Shown here: positions 1 through 12,201 of the stretch, one piece after another
Layout: every line of letters starts with the position of its first letter
Numbering within the stretch: position 1 is the stretch's first letter
From: Diaporthe sp. PMI_573
Lineage: Eukaryota; Ascomycota; Sordariomycetes; Diaporthales; Diaporthaceae
DNA: 64,000 bases
Assembly (NCBI GenBank): GCA_021399435.1
Contig: JAJTUP010000011.1
Coordinates: 1,302,001-1,366,000 of the forward strand
Direction of reading: 5' to 3'
Notes under the pieces: generated by a model
Seen by the model: only the letters and a program-made list of their open reading frames with translations
Told to the model about the DNA's origin: nothing
Databases searched by the model: none
Translations under genes and position numbers: made by a program

Positions 1-1003
1 ATGTCCATTTTATTCTGGAATCCAACCTCCAGTCAGGCTATCTGTCATTCTACAGATACCTGACTGGCGAGGCATCGGACTCCAGTGAGTGTCCATGTAC
101 TTTGTCCGGTGCGATCCTTGTCGCGTGTTATCGATAACAACAAGAGCTGCCCCACTTGCCCCCACCAGCTGTCACCCGTTGAGCTTGCATCTGGTCTGGT
201 TTCCCTTCTTTGTTCGCAACGCAACGGTCTAGAACGAGCGTAGTTTGCCCGTCTTCACATTCCATCGGCGAAATGCACAGCGCACACATATGAGAGGCAT
301 CTCGGCCCGACGGTAAGCAAGCCTCTTGCTCTGAATTGCCCAGCCAGGTTGTCACGACTGCATTCAAAAATATCTCAAACGTGGTTGTCTGGTTGTGTGG
401 CCCGGCCCGTCCAGTCAGGCAGGCCAGTGCTCCCACATGCCTGCGCTAAAATCTCCTCGCATACGCGGTATCTTCCGCTCACCTATCAAGCCTTTCCATG
501 ACATCCCTACCAACGCCAGTTGGGAGACAGATAATGTCGGAGGTTCTGAGTATTCATGGACAAGACAGTAGTGCATATAATGGTGGATGGTGAATTGAAG
601 TGGAATAGTTCGCTCTGATTGGCTGGAATTGCTAAGTCAGCGTATAAATCCTCCAGTTCTGTAGGTGGGATTTGCTCGGACTGTGACGTGACAGGGAAAT
701 CTCCTGGCCCAACTTTCAGAAGTCTTTCGATTCCTCACCATGGACGTTGGAATAGCTTGTCCCGTTGTCGTGATATAGTGCTGGGCCCTGGTTTGGCAGA
801 CGGCACCTTTGACTTTACTAGATCTGCCCCCAACACGTTTCGTCTACGGGAGAAAGGAGGCAAGAAGCATCGGGGAAAGGGAATCTCGTTCAAACATGTC
901 TGAAATATTCCCAACGCTAGGCCGCTATAGAAGGAGATGAAGCTAACTAAGTATTGATACAATAGCACATGAATCCAGACTTGGGCTCAGCTTCACCTCT
1001 TCA
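1..1003. other. Intergenic, no gene supported
   Basis: Only short frames without recognisable motifs occur on either strand. No repeat or RNA gene was recognised. Confidence 0.5.
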
Positions 1004-1640
1004 CTATGGCGCGTGAACAATCTTCACCAGGATAGCCTCCGGCTTGCCCTTCCCTTCGACGTAGCTTGGCGAAGAGTACGCTGGGTTCGACAAGTTCGCC
1101 TTGACACCAACCATGCCGCCGATCGCACCGCAAGCCCCCAGCAGCGAGGCTGCCAACGACTCTGGCGTGGGGTCGATGCCGCCATCAATGGCGTTTGCGA
1201 TATCCTCGTACAGCATGGATGAGTTGACGCGTGGGTTGATGTGTTTAGCCAGAGACATGACGCTGTCACCAATCGCTAGTGGGAGCTGCCACTCGTCGCA
1301 GTCGTTGGATGGCGGCACTGGTTTGTATTTAGCGAGCTGCCAGGGCATAAAGGGTGTGCGGGTAGAAAGGGGAAGAACTAGGAATGACGGAAGACAAACT
1401 TGTGAAGAATGCTCCAGCCGTGCCGGCGTTTTCCTCGGCGATGTACCGCAGGTAGGAAGCGGCGTAAGCGACGTCATCTACATTGACGTTCTGAGCTGTT
1501 CTACTATTGACGCCGAAGCAGACAAGGTCGACTTTCTCGCCACATGATCTCTTATGAAGCTGAGAGGTCGTGGGAACTGTTGCAGCAGACACAAATGTTG
1601 CGGCCAAGAGGCCGGTGGTCATGATGGAGCTATAATACAT
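1004..1640 (-). CDS. Small secreted protein, conserved fungal hypothetical
   Basis: Two exons on the minus strand, 1640-1389 and 1336-1004, joined across a 52-nt GT-AG intron (1337-1388) that restores the frame. The product is about 194 residues. It starts with a hydrophobic signal-peptide-like segment (MTTGLLAATFVSAA) followed by a KR site. The mature part has spaced cysteines (RSCGEK, LVCFGVN, NDCDEW, LGACGAIGG) that could form two disulfides. The stretches VDDVAYAASYLRYIA, INPRVNSS and a final VKIVHAP resemble, from memory, a family of uncharacterised secreted proteins of plant-associated Sordariomycetes. Function is unknown; export is inferred from the signal peptide. The intron is short and its branch point is not obvious, so the exact junction is uncertain. 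Two nearby ATGs could start it; the outermost is used. Confidence 0.7.
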
Positions 1641-2790
1641 GTTGTGCTTTGAGCTTGCAAGTTCTTTCTAGAAGGAACCAGAGGATGAGCAGCGTGATAG
1701 GACACTGAGCGAGGATTTACACCATGCTGTCTTCATCCAATTTCGTGCTCTATCCCCACGAAAAGAAGTTTCCGTACACTTTATAGACGAAGAGGCTAGT
1801 GCGGCGCAAAGCTTTCTCTGCACGAGGACAAGCCTTGCGAAACGTAATGTAAATTTCGTGGGATTTGGGTAACCGGGAAAATAAATCGATAGCCTTGACT
1901 CACGATCCTCTCTGGACCCAACAGCAGTAATCATGTAGTGCCATCGCTACGTCGGACGGAATTGCTACCCATCAAAGTAGGTGGTAGTAAGCCACTGCGG
2001 AGAGATCATGTGAAGGACGAAAGGATTTCGACTAAAATCCCATCAAGGACACTGACTTGGCTCAGTGATACTCGTAAAAGAATATCGCGACACATTTGGA
2101 AGGAGTTCAGCCGTCCCAACCATCGTGAAGGGTCCAGGCCAAGTCCATAGGGCTGTGCCGTATGAAGGCATGGAGACTAAGAAACTTGGCATATATATCG
2201 TCTACCGTTGGCAGGACCCTCAAATTCGCGCGGCACAGAATATAACTCGGGATTCAAATTTAGTCCACCCGTCCAAGAAAAGGAAAGTAGAGAGAAAGAA
2301 AGAAATTGGAGTTCCAAGATTAACCCGGCGGAAGACAGACAACACAGACAAAAGGAGTCGAAGTTGCGAGGAAAAGCCACCTGACAATCCTTTGTCGAAT
2401 TAAGTGCTCACAGGTAATAAGGGTTTTCCGAACAGCGTTCCAACACGCGTAACCTTCAGCACGTTCCTTTAGTACATCCTTACCTTGTCACTTAGTTTGC
2501 TGTAGTAAGGATGAATTGCTCCCTAAAGTGGTTGAGAACAATGATGGCATTTGGTAGTGGAGAATCCAGAACCTCAAGGATTAGATTAGACCGTATTGAT
2601 CTCATAAGACAAAGCTTCTCAGGTACATGCCTGAAACCTAGACCAATCCTGCGAGAAGGTACCGATCCAGATCAAAGCGAATGCAACTCGTCTTAACCTG
2701 TTTAAATTGCAAGCTCTCGGGGCGCCATAGCGAGGGAATGGCAGTCACTTGGGTGGTTTGAAAATTTAAATTGAAATGGATGGACTTTGA
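1641..2790. other. Intergenic, no gene supported
   Basis: Short frames only, none with recognisable domain features. It presumably includes the promoter of the secreted-protein gene. Confidence 0.45.
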
Positions 2791-3148
2791 CTAAGACGTA
2801 GTGCTGTCGAGTGTACCTGCGTTATGGTAGTACGTGACGTGTGAGATCCATCGACCTTCTTCCATGATCATTAAATTATCCGGCCAATTCGTATCCACAC
2901 ACAACTTTGTCTCGGCTGGCAATGGTTTATCCTCGTTGATATCGCTCAGAGCCCAGAGAATTTTGTCCCGAAGACCAAGTAGCCAGGGGTGAACTGCTGA
3001 AACATAATCATGAACTGTAACAAACGGCTTCACGGGGGCCTTAACCAATAGCGGAGGGATTTCCCTAGGCCGATCTGTTCCGCAACATCTCAGCAACTCT
3101 GTCTCCGATCCACCTCCATCAATTTGTCCGAATTCACAGTTGTCGCCC
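2791..3148 (-). pseudogene. Fragment of a conserved fungal hypothetical protein
   Basis: An open frame of about 118 codons on the minus strand with clear protein character: GDNCEFGQ, LRCCGTDRPREIPPLL, KPFVTVHDYVSAVHPWL, LPAETKL and NWPDNLMIMEEG. It resembles the C-terminal part of an uncharacterised fungal family (recalled, not searched). No ATG precedes it: the frame reaches back to a TAG directly before GGCGACAAC. That TAG is preceded by a pyrimidine-rich stretch and could be a 3' splice site, but no convincing upstream exon is visible. The GH55 relic begins within about 10 bp on the opposite strand. It is therefore called a truncated remnant; an internal exon of an unrecognised gene is the alternative. 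Confidence 0.5.
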
Positions 3149-3154
3149 TAGGCA

Positions 3155-6100
3155 GGAAGGGGACGGTGCCCTGGGGAGATGACCCAGCCTACAAGGTGAG
3201 CACCAAGAAATACGCTCACCTAATGCATCGAACTAAGCTCTTGTTGTAATATTAGGTTTTCCGAAATGTTCGCGATTATGGCGCAGTCGGTGACGGAGTC
3301 ACAGTAAGTTGGCACCCTCAATCAGCGCTGATCATACACTGATGCCTAAGTGTTTCGCAGGATGACACAATGGCCATCAAGAAAGCTATGAGTGATCAGA
3401 AGAGGTGTGGAAAAGGGTGCAACGGCTCGACAACCAAGAACGCGATTGTTTACTTCCCGCCCGGGTCTTATCGTATATCCACGACCATTCCCATGCCTTT
3501 TGGGACGCAGGTCATTGGTGACGTGAGTATAGTATTCCTGCCTGTCTCCTTTCCCGGCACAAGCTCGAACCTCTAAATTTGCCCATATAGGCCAACAATT
3601 GGCCGACGCTCATAGCGACGAAGAATTTTGTCGGCCTGGGTGTCCTATCCACCAATGAATATACAGGTGGTGGCGTAGGTATAGACGGATTGGATCAACA
3701 GTACTACGTCAACACTGCGAACTTTTATCGCCAAATCCGGAATATTCGCATCGATATCACCCAGACGCGACCTACCCAAGGGGTTGCCTGTCTCCACTAC
3801 CAGGTTGCGCAAGCGACGAGCCTACAGAACGTGGAGCTTATTGCTACCAAGGGCACAAAGCAACGCGGTATCTTTGCCGAGAATGGCAGTGGTGGTGCAA
3901 TCTCAGACGTCACGTTCCGAGGAGGCGCTTTTGGAATTTACGGTGGGAACCAGCAATTTACTGCCCAACGTTTGAAGTTCGACGGATGCGACACAGGCGT
4001 TCAAGTCATTTGGGACTGGGGCTGGGTGTGGAAATCCATCACTATGAGCAATGTTGACATTGGTTTCCGTCTTCTGCGCGAGACAACCTCTGCCTCGACA
4101 AAAAGACAGACGGTCCCTGACAAAGGCGGAGAGGGAAATATTGGCTCTGCTTCCTTTATCGATTCTACTTTTCAGAACGTGGGCACTGCGATCCTTATTG
4201 CACCACCAAGTTCTAAACCTGGGTCGGGAAGTACCGGCGTCGTCGTCGAAAGCGTCAATTTCCAGGCAGTATCTAAACCCGTGGCAGACACAAGCGGCAG
4301 CACCCTGCTGACCCCTACAGGCAGAGTTGATCACTGGGCTCTGGGTCCGGTGTACAATTCCAATGGCACATTCTCTATGGGGGGAAAGATTGGTAATTAT
4401 CACAAGCAACCGGGCCTTCTCGATGAGAGCGGTGCCTATTTTGAGCGCGCGAAACCGCAATATGAGGATCGGGGGATTGGCGACTTTTTGCATGTCAAAG
4501 ACTTTGGCGCCCGAGGCGACGGGTCGACCGATGACACAGCTGCGTTCCAAAGGGCCTTGTTCGCTAGCCAAGGCAAAGTCTTGTTTGTGGACGCAGGCTC
4601 GTACATCTTGACCGGCACTATTACTGTCCCACTCGGTTCTAAGCTCGTGGGTGAGACCTGGTCTCAGCTGGTTGCATCCGGGCCATATTTTGCAGACGCA
4701 AGGTAGGTTATCCTCATTGCTCAGACACTCCAAGTGTTTTTCCGTTAACGCATGTTTCCAAAGCAACCCAAAGGTCATGATCAAAGTCGGTAACGAGGGC
4801 GACACTGGAGATATCGAGATGCAAGATTTGCTTTTCACCACGAAAGGTCCGACAGCTGGCGCGATCCTCGTGGAGTGCAAGTCCTGGGTCTGCCGGCCTA
4901 TGGGGTAAGTTATCGCCATAGCCTCGTATAGTACAACCAGCGGCTTACATGGCTCTTGTTCTCTAGATTGTCATGCTCGCATTGGGGGGCGCCACCGGAA
5001 CGAGCTTAACTCCTGCTGAATGCCCGGCAATGACAACTGGGATTGCTACGGGGTGCAACGCTGCCAGCCTCATGATGCATATCACAGCTAGAGCCTCCGG
5101 ATACTTCGAGAACATGTGGCTTTGGGGCTCTGACCATATGATTGAGTATGCCTCTGCCATTGCTTTTGCGTCTTGGAAAAGTTCAAAAGTTAACATACTT
5201 ATCTCTAAGCGATACTGATCTCGGCGATGCGAACAATACAATGGTGCAAAACTCCATCTACGTCGCCCGAGGGTTGCTGATAGAGAGTGTGGAACCAACT
5301 TGGCTTTACGGGACTGCATCCGAGCATGCTGTCTATTACCAGTACAACTTCCACAACGCTCAAAATGTCTTTGCCGGTATGATTCAAACCGAATCGCCTT
5401 ATTTCCAGCCAACGCCTAAGCCTCCTGCACCATTTGAGAGTGTAGTAGGGGTCATACGCGGCGATCCGGATTACAATTGTACCGCGACCAGTGAGTTGGG
5501 CGGATGTGATTCATCATGGGGTGTTATGATACGAGGATCTGCCAACATATTCATTGCAGGAGCCGGTCTCTATTCTTGGTTCTCGACATATACTCAAGAC
5601 TGTAGTAAGTTTCTAACGTAACCAGCCACACATGATCCCGCCAAGATACTAATCTTTTTGATGTACAGTCGATACGCATTCTTGCCAAAAGACACTACTG
5701 TTGCTCAAGGATAACTTCGCCAATGTTCGCATCCAGCAACTCATTACCATTGGCGCTGAGTACATGGCAGTCCAGGACGGGGTTGGTATTCTTGCTTTGG
5801 ACTACCTGAATGTGGAAACACACCCGCGATGGTCCCAGATTATTGTCCTGGACGTCACCGGTGACGGCAGTGAGTTTGGCGGCATGGTGTGGGTGGATCC
5901 CAAAGTTTGGGCCATGGACACTCCGTCATTCTCTTGTGCCTCCCTGTCTAGTCAAAATACTGCCATGGACAGGTGCAACATCGACGGTCGACTATCCCAG
6001 GATAACTGTCAGTCAGGGCAGCTGGACGAGCACTATCACCCGAGCACCCCTGACTTTATCCCATTTGATGTTCGATACTGTCACACTGAGGGCCGATGCT

Positions 6101-6931
6101 GGGAAGTTAAGGCGTCGGCAGGGGTTCTCAGAGTTCTGGCCTGTGCCAGCGACGACACCCTACTGGCCCCCAGTGACGTATACTGCGCCTGACGGAGCTG
6201 TCAAGACGACCGCCCCGGCGGTTGCGTTCCCAAAGCCACCCTCCACAATCGGGCTGGGAGCACCAGCACCTTTGAGTGGTCACTGGCCACGTTGAGCAGT
6301 GAGCCCGATCCAGGATCCGCTCACGTGGGGCTCGCCTGCCGTTGGGCAGTGTAGTTTCCTCGACTTCAATTGCTCGCCTGACCCCTGGACATATATAGGA
6401 GGAGGAGGTGGTGGTGGTGGTGATGAGGGATGGGTAGAGGAGGATGGGGATGAAGACAGATTCACCTGCGCACCGGAGACCACCACTACCAAGACCTCGA
6501 CAACATTGACCACCGCCGAGCCTACTGCCACTGAGCCCGCGGAGCCGGAGCCCTCACCAAAGGAGCATGCCGACCCGACAAAGAACGAGAGAAAGTGCTA
6601 CGACGGTGGACAGAGGACTGCCCATGTGCGAATGGACGGTGCCGTCAGTTCGTTCTGCAACGAGATCGGGAACCCGGGCGACGTGCTTGGCTCCGGGACA
6701 GTCAAGAAGGCCACCAAGGAGCTCCCGTCGAACGGAGGCACGGTTACCGAGATTGTCCTCAAGCTCGAGGTCCAAGCTGGCTGCGAGTGGCTGTACAATT
6801 ACAACCAGTGTTCCAAGTATTTGCATGTGCCCGTTGACAGTTGCAACTGTGGGGGTACAGATGATAAGCAAGGCGGCACGGTAAAGAATAATTGTCTCTA
6901 CTGGAGGGTTGGCCCTAATACCAAGTTATGA
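3155..6931 (+). pseudogene. GH55 exo-beta-1,3-glucanase, disrupted
   Basis: The GH55 family hydrolyses beta-1,3-glucan with a twin beta-helix fold. Both pectate-lyase-like repeats are visible: VRDYGAVGDGVTDDT near 3270-3370 and VKDFGARGDGSTDDT near 4495-4545. Family-typical stretches follow: FENMWLWGSDHMI, LYGTASEHAVYYQYNF and GLYSWFSTYTQDC. A cysteine-rich C-terminal module lies at 6590-6931. Exons are about 3155-3195, 3256-3303, 3361-3522, 3591-4702, 4764-4904, 4967-5145, 5210-5604 and 5669 onward, with good GT-AG introns of 57-68 nt. Lesions: no start codon or signal peptide; a short deletion with frame change near 4875; one extra G in the G6 run at 4984-4989; a frame change near 5945; an in-frame TGA at 6293-6295, after which the same frame continues as coding to 6931. 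It cannot encode a full enzyme as written. Intron sites remain intact, so loss looks recent. Confidence 0.85.
6398..6423 (+). repeat. (GGA)n/(GGT)n trinucleotide tract
   Basis: Uninterrupted GGA then GGT triplets inside the GH55 relic. They encode a poly-Gly linker between the catalytic part and the C-terminal cysteine-rich module. Confidence 0.8.
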
Positions 6932-9007
6932 GGGCTTCTTGACTAGTATTCTAAAGCGTAGGGCTATCCGAAGCTCAAGGACACTAATTGCTCACATCTT
7001 GAATCGACATATTGAGGACAGCTGCCTTGTCTCTGAATCTCCTCTCGTGACACAGGGAAAATGTCGGGATCTTAGTGCAGCAAATCCAGGGATGTGCTAG
7101 CGGCTCAGGACGCGAATCTATACTGAATCCGATATTTACTTTGCCCAGTCGATCAGCTCGTTTCAGCAACTGGCTAGTGTGCAGCCACAGTCGGATCCAA
7201 TTACTGCAAGTGTACTTAGGTACAAACTGCCAGTGTTTGAAGGCTTACTGACACTTTTCTCCGGAGAAGTTGAAAATAGAGGTACATATTCCTTTCAGCC
7301 TGGACCACCGTGGACGAACTTGCGACGCTATAAATCCATATTGAACGTCGAATTCCTAACTAATCTTAATGTGGGTTCGTTTGCTATATCGCTAAAGTTT
7401 AAGCTTACAAGTCAAGTGGAACAAAATAGTGAAGCATGACCAATCCTGACAGGATAGCAAATGTAGATTCTATGTCTCACTTGTCCTCACGTGGTCGAAT
7501 CCAGTCCACCCGCACAGGTTACCTCGGATGGCTGCAGGGGCATGTTTTGAATCCGAAAGTCCGAAGTTGGTCAACGACTCGCGCAAGTCTGCGGACCATG
7601 TGCGCCGTCTCCAGGCGTCCACAGCAGCTGTGAGTCTGCCACGGCATTGACGAGACCGTTCGCTGGTTGCAAAAGACAAGCTGCCGGTATCAGGATGTCA
7701 CTGCCACGGAAAAGGATTGAAGCGGCCCCTCCGAATCACGGTCGACCAGCCTTATGGCTGACTGCCGGCAGTCCAAGTTCATCCAAAATTCTGGGGCCGT
7801 TGCTGCAACGAGACGGACAGGTGTGCGAGCCAGTCTGACTAGCAGCGAATCCACCTCCCCGCGCTTCCGCTTCGACTTTTGCAACGGCGACAATCAACAG
7901 GGCATTGTTCCCTTAGTATCACGCTCCTCCTTTCCACGACGATCCGGAGACTTAGTGACTCGGAGAGGCGGGTTGAAACTTTGTGAAGCTTGTCATCCCC
8001 TCGCCTCGTGGCCCCGTGAGTTCTGAAACCAAGGAGAGCGACAATGTGGACCCCCTTGAGTGGAACCTCCCCCAGATCATGTCAGGCCCGCCGAAACTCG
8101 GTAAGCTCGTCAAACTAGGCCAAGGTAGGTTTGGCGATAGCAGCCGCAGTAGGGCCGCCCTCAGCTGCGGCTATGCGCGACACGGCAAAACCTACATGCA
8201 ATGGCACCTAGCTAAGCTTCCCAAAGGATCGGTTCAAGCGACGTTGGGATGATGCAAGGCAGCTGTAGGGCTTTGTGCTTGGCCCGACTGGCGTGCCCTG
8301 CCATGGCGTGCCCTTCCCCATGCGGTCAGACCTTTTTTGCAGGCGAAATCAAGCCGCCGCCCGCGCGCTTCACCCAACCCGCATAAACGTTAATTTTTCA
8401 GAGCTGGCCAGAAATAGCAATTCCAGGACTTGGCCCTCGCCAATCCAGGCCACTGGACCCGGACGGGTCATTTGCGGATCAGGGATCGACGTTGGAGCCC
8501 GCGCCAACCCCTGAAATCAACGTCGTGCGGACCACGAGTCAGTCGTGATATTTACGTGCGGGAAAGGCTGTATATTATCTCGGAGTTCTTTTCATGATGG
8601 CAACCGGTCCACTTGAGTCCAGGGCATGGGTTCCGCTGCGCCCTGCTTGGCTCCATGGGTTAATCGAGCAACGAGCCGTCTGCCCATTCTCTGTTGCTTG
8701 CCAGCAAACCAACTCTTTTCGCTTTCCCGAATTGAACTGTTCGCGAGTCGAATTTATCACCACCCACTTCGACCCGGAGAACGTCCTGCACACGATATAA
8801 TTGATGGCACGAATTTCATGACCCGTGCACCCCTGACTACGACGCCTGGCGGACGACGACCCCACGATCCACTTTGGTGGAGGGCCACTCACTTTCTTTG
8901 GCAGTTGTCCAGTCCGGCAGGGTCGGGCGCTCATCTGGCGTGGCCGCCGCGATCGCTCTTTTCCCTCTTCGACACCACTCGAGTCTGTGGTACCTGTACC
9001 CATCACG
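6932..9007. other. Intergenic and GPCR upstream region
   Basis: About 2 kb with no frame that looks like protein. GC content rises towards 8,300-9,000, which fits a promoter and 5' leader for the GPCR that follows. Nothing else recognised. Confidence 0.45.
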
Positions 9008-10489
9008 ATGGATCCGAGGCAGGACTTCGACCGGCTTGTCTCCTCGGTCACCTTCTCGGGCAGCCTCATCTCATTCATAGCCACGACGTGCGTCCTAGCG
9101 TCGTACGCCTACTATCGCAATGAGCAACGTTCTTTTCGCCATGCTCTGGTTTTCAACCTGGCTCTGGCTGGTACGTGCCCTTGACTCACTCCATGGACAC
9201 AGGCCACCCATCGTTCATAAACACCGCCTAATTTGGCGATTGGTCATGGATATCTTGGCTAATGGATGCTGACATTACGAACAGAATTTGTAAATACACT
9301 GAACAACACAATATCAGGTATAATATATCTACGCGACCATGCACTATATCCCAGTACGGCGTGTACCATAAACGGCTTCATCGGCCAAATGTCCGTGCAA
9401 GCCTCGGACTTTTCCATCCTCGTCATCGCCCTCGTCACCCTCCTCACCATCACGCGGACGACATACATGCCTAACGCCTCTCGGTGGCGCAAGGTGGGCA
9501 TCTGCGTCTCGGTCTGGGTGGTGCCGTTCATCACGGCGACGATAGCGACGTCGATGGGCAAGATGGGCCCCGTGAGCGGCAACTGGTGCTGGATCATGAG
9601 CTCCCAGACGGGGCTGCGGTATGCCTTGACGCACGGGTGGAGGATCGCCATCATCTTCTTCACGGCGGGCATCTACATCTTTGTGTGGTGGTACATGAAC
9701 AGGCACTTCCGGTCCATGGTCACCACCACCATAACCGACCTGAGCGGCGCGACGGAGCGCTCGCGGCGAAAGCGCAAGGGCTTCAACAGGATGGGCGACG
9801 CCCGCGCGCAGGAGGACGAGCAGCAGGACACGGAACTGTCAACAGTCAGCAAGTCGAGGATATCCAGGGTGTGCGATGACCAGTGGGAGATGTCGGCCCC
9901 GGAGGCGGCGTACGTGCGGACCAACGAGGACGACTTATATGACGAGGAGGAGCTTACGCCCGGGGGCCGCAAGAGGGCGCCGCGGGGCAGGGCGAGCTCG
10001 GTATGCTCCGTATCAGACTCGGACTCGGAGGACTACAACGACATCCACAACCGCATCATCGAGGAGGAGCTTCGGGGCCAGCAGGGCCAACAGCCGCCGA
10101 CGATGAAGACGACGCCCAACCGCAAGGCGCCTCCGCCCGCTCTGAGCAGCGGCAAGTTCGACGCGACGGCCACGACGGAGAGCGAGTTCCCGCAGCGGCG
10201 GCAGACGCGGCACATGGAGCGCGAGATCAAGCGCATGCTGCTGCTCAACGCGTACCCGATCATGTACGTGATCCTGTGGATTCCGGGCATGGTGAACAGG
10301 TTCATGGAGGCGACGGGGAACACCTCCCAGAGCAGGGTGCTGGCGGCGCTGCAGTCGAGTAGTCAGTTTGTCGGGCTGGCCAACGCTCTGACGTATGGGT
10401 TCAACACGGCACTGCGGAAGAAGGTTAGGGTGTGGTGGCGGAGAAGAGGCAGGAAGGGGAGGGCTGACCGGAGGCGGACTAGGGATTGA
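9008..10489 (+). CDS. G protein-coupled receptor, cAMP-receptor-like (Git3 type)
   Basis: Two exons, 9008-9170 and 9285-10489, with a 114-nt GT-AG intron inside transmembrane segment 2 (NLALAEFVNT reads across the junction). Product 455 residues. Seven membrane segments are visible, starting with SLISFIATTCVLASYAYY, then the TM3 helix SILVIALVTLLTITRTTYM, and ending with LLLNAYPIMYVILWIPG (TM6) and QFVGLANALTYGFN (TM7). The last two are the conserved signature of fungal cAMP-receptor-like GPCRs such as Neurospora GPR-1 (recalled). Between TM5 and TM6 lies a cytoplasmic loop of about 160 residues, rich in Arg/Lys then Asp/Glu, suited to G-protein or kinase contact. It would sit in the plasma membrane and signal through a heterotrimeric G protein; the ligand is unknown. 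ATG 9008 is chosen because the longer frame starts only at GTG. Confidence 0.88.
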
Positions 10490-10898
10490 GTGCTGCTGCT
10501 GCTGTTCCTGCTGCCCATAGGGTGCGAGTAATGAGTGATGATGAGCGTTGATAATGTCTTCTATTCGAGTGATACCACATTCTACCCATCTCTATTTCTC
10601 CGCCTTTTTTTTTTTCGTGCTTTCCCTGACATTCTCGGTATATTTGGTTGCTAGCGAATTTGAAGTCTGAGGATCCTACGACATTATCAATTGCTTAGGC
10701 TTTGGGAATGTTGGAGGTGAAGGGAGTGAGCGAGTGGGCCGGTTCCATCTCCAGAGGAATTGACGGGTTAAACCCTGACTCCGCTCCGTTGTACAACCTT
10801 CAACTTAGACCACATCGTCAGAGAGACATTGCTGTCGTCAGTCCTCCCTTCCCAAATCGCCCGAACCCATTCGTCTCACCACGCAACATCATCTTAAA
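10490..10898. other. GPCR 3' region and CPDase promoter
   Basis: An 11-nt T tract at 10605-10615 lies about 115 bp past the GPCR stop, in the expected 3'-UTR zone. No gene seen. Confidence 0.5.
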
Positions 10899-11593
10899 AT
10901 GCCAGGCTCCTCGCTCTGGCTAACGCCACCACCCACTCACCCCCTGCATGCGATCATCACTAATCTCATTGAGAAGACCCTTCCGGCCCACTTCCCGGAC
11001 GCGTCCCCGCGCCCACCAACCTTCGCCCCACACCTGACGCTCACGTCCGGCATCGACCCCAGCGTCTACGGCGACAAGCCACAGAAATGGCTGGACAGCA
11101 TCCCATTCCCGGCAGCGTCGAACGTAGCGGTACGTTTTGAGCATGTCAAGTCGCAGGATGTCTACTTCCGGAGATGCTACATCAAATGCGACTTTGATGG
11201 TGCGAGGGACGTTGTGGCTATTGCTAGGGCGCGTGGTGTCGAGGGCGAAGATGAGGTTGGGCCCAAGACGCAGGCGTGGCTTTCAGCGTGGAAGGAGGCT
11301 TTTGGGCCTCATGTCAGCCTGATGTAGTGAGTGGTTTACTCCCCCTCGCCTTGCTCCGGATAAGTCCGGGATACCATGCGTTGGGTTACTTTTAGTTGAC
11401 CATGAGCGGCAGTGGCGACATGCCCATTGATGAGGCGAAGCTAAAGGAGATCGAAAATGCCGTCAAGCAATCTGGGGTTGCTCTTGGGGATGTATCTCAT
11501 GGCCTGGGAGGCTGGGAGGGTGGCATAGTGTGGCTTGTGTCAACCGAGAAAGGCATTGAAGATTGGAAGCCTATCGCGACCAGAACTTTGTGA
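10899..11593 (+). CDS. CPD1: 2',3'-cyclic-nucleotide 3'-phosphodiesterase (2H family)
   Basis: Two exons, 10899-11326 and 11407-11593, giving 204 residues. The acceptor after ATGAG at 11406 is chosen because it restores the frame and yields HVSLMYGSGDMP; the more obvious TTTTAG acceptor would run into a stop. The protein has the two HxT/S motifs that define 2H phosphoesterases: HLTLTSG in the N-terminal lobe and HVSLMY in the C-terminal lobe. The opening SLWLTPPPTHPLH also matches the yeast Cpd1 family, which opens cyclic phosphates such as ADP-ribose 1'',2''-cyclic phosphate made during tRNA splicing. Length fits that family. It is expected to be a soluble housekeeping enzyme. Confidence 0.85.
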
Positions 11594-12201
11594 AAGTCAT
11601 GGATCACAGAGAAGATTGAACCGCTGATCTCATAGCGGCCCTGTGAGACATTTATTGCGGCAGGTATCATTTAAATTTATGCAAGAACAAGGGGAATTAA
11701 AGCAAAACGAAGTGTTGAATTGTGCGAATATGACCTGAAGGTCATAAATGAGAAAGTGCGTTCTTGATAAAATGCAAGAAAGAAGCAGCAAGGGCCGGTG
11801 CAAGCATGCCTCCTCCAGGTACAAACTCAATATCGTGTACGGCATCCCCTCACCAGCTCGAGAACGATGTGAAGATAAGGTAGCTAATGCTCGAGGAGGA
11901 AGCTCAACGGGACGTGGGAGAGAAGTCGCGGTAAGTCTTTGTCACGAAGAATAATACTGCACTATGCATACAAAAGCGATCGCTAATACGGCATAGACAC
12001 AGGTTTCTATATCGTGTGACAGATTTCGATTCCGTAGACAACCAGGTCGGCGGACAAAGTATAGCTGCTGGATTGCATATGTGCCGTTGCACTAGTATTT
12101 GAATGATACCCGGGATCTGGTTGGTCCTAGCAATGCCGTTGGGTTTGAACGGTTGCGGCTTGGCAGCCTGGACAAGAAATACCCCGCCAGCGAAGCCCTC
12201 G
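11594..12201. other. Intergenic
   Basis: No coding frame or repeat recognised between the CPDase gene and the FunK1 remnant. Confidence 0.45.

Noticed and set aside
3903..4919. 338-codon minus-strand frame opposite the GH55 gene
   Set aside because: It is the antisense shadow of the long GH55 exon and has no protein-like motifs.
8626..9123. Plus-strand frame overlapping GPCR exon 1
   Set aside because: Out of frame with the GPCR and without recognisable motifs; the region is the GPCR leader.
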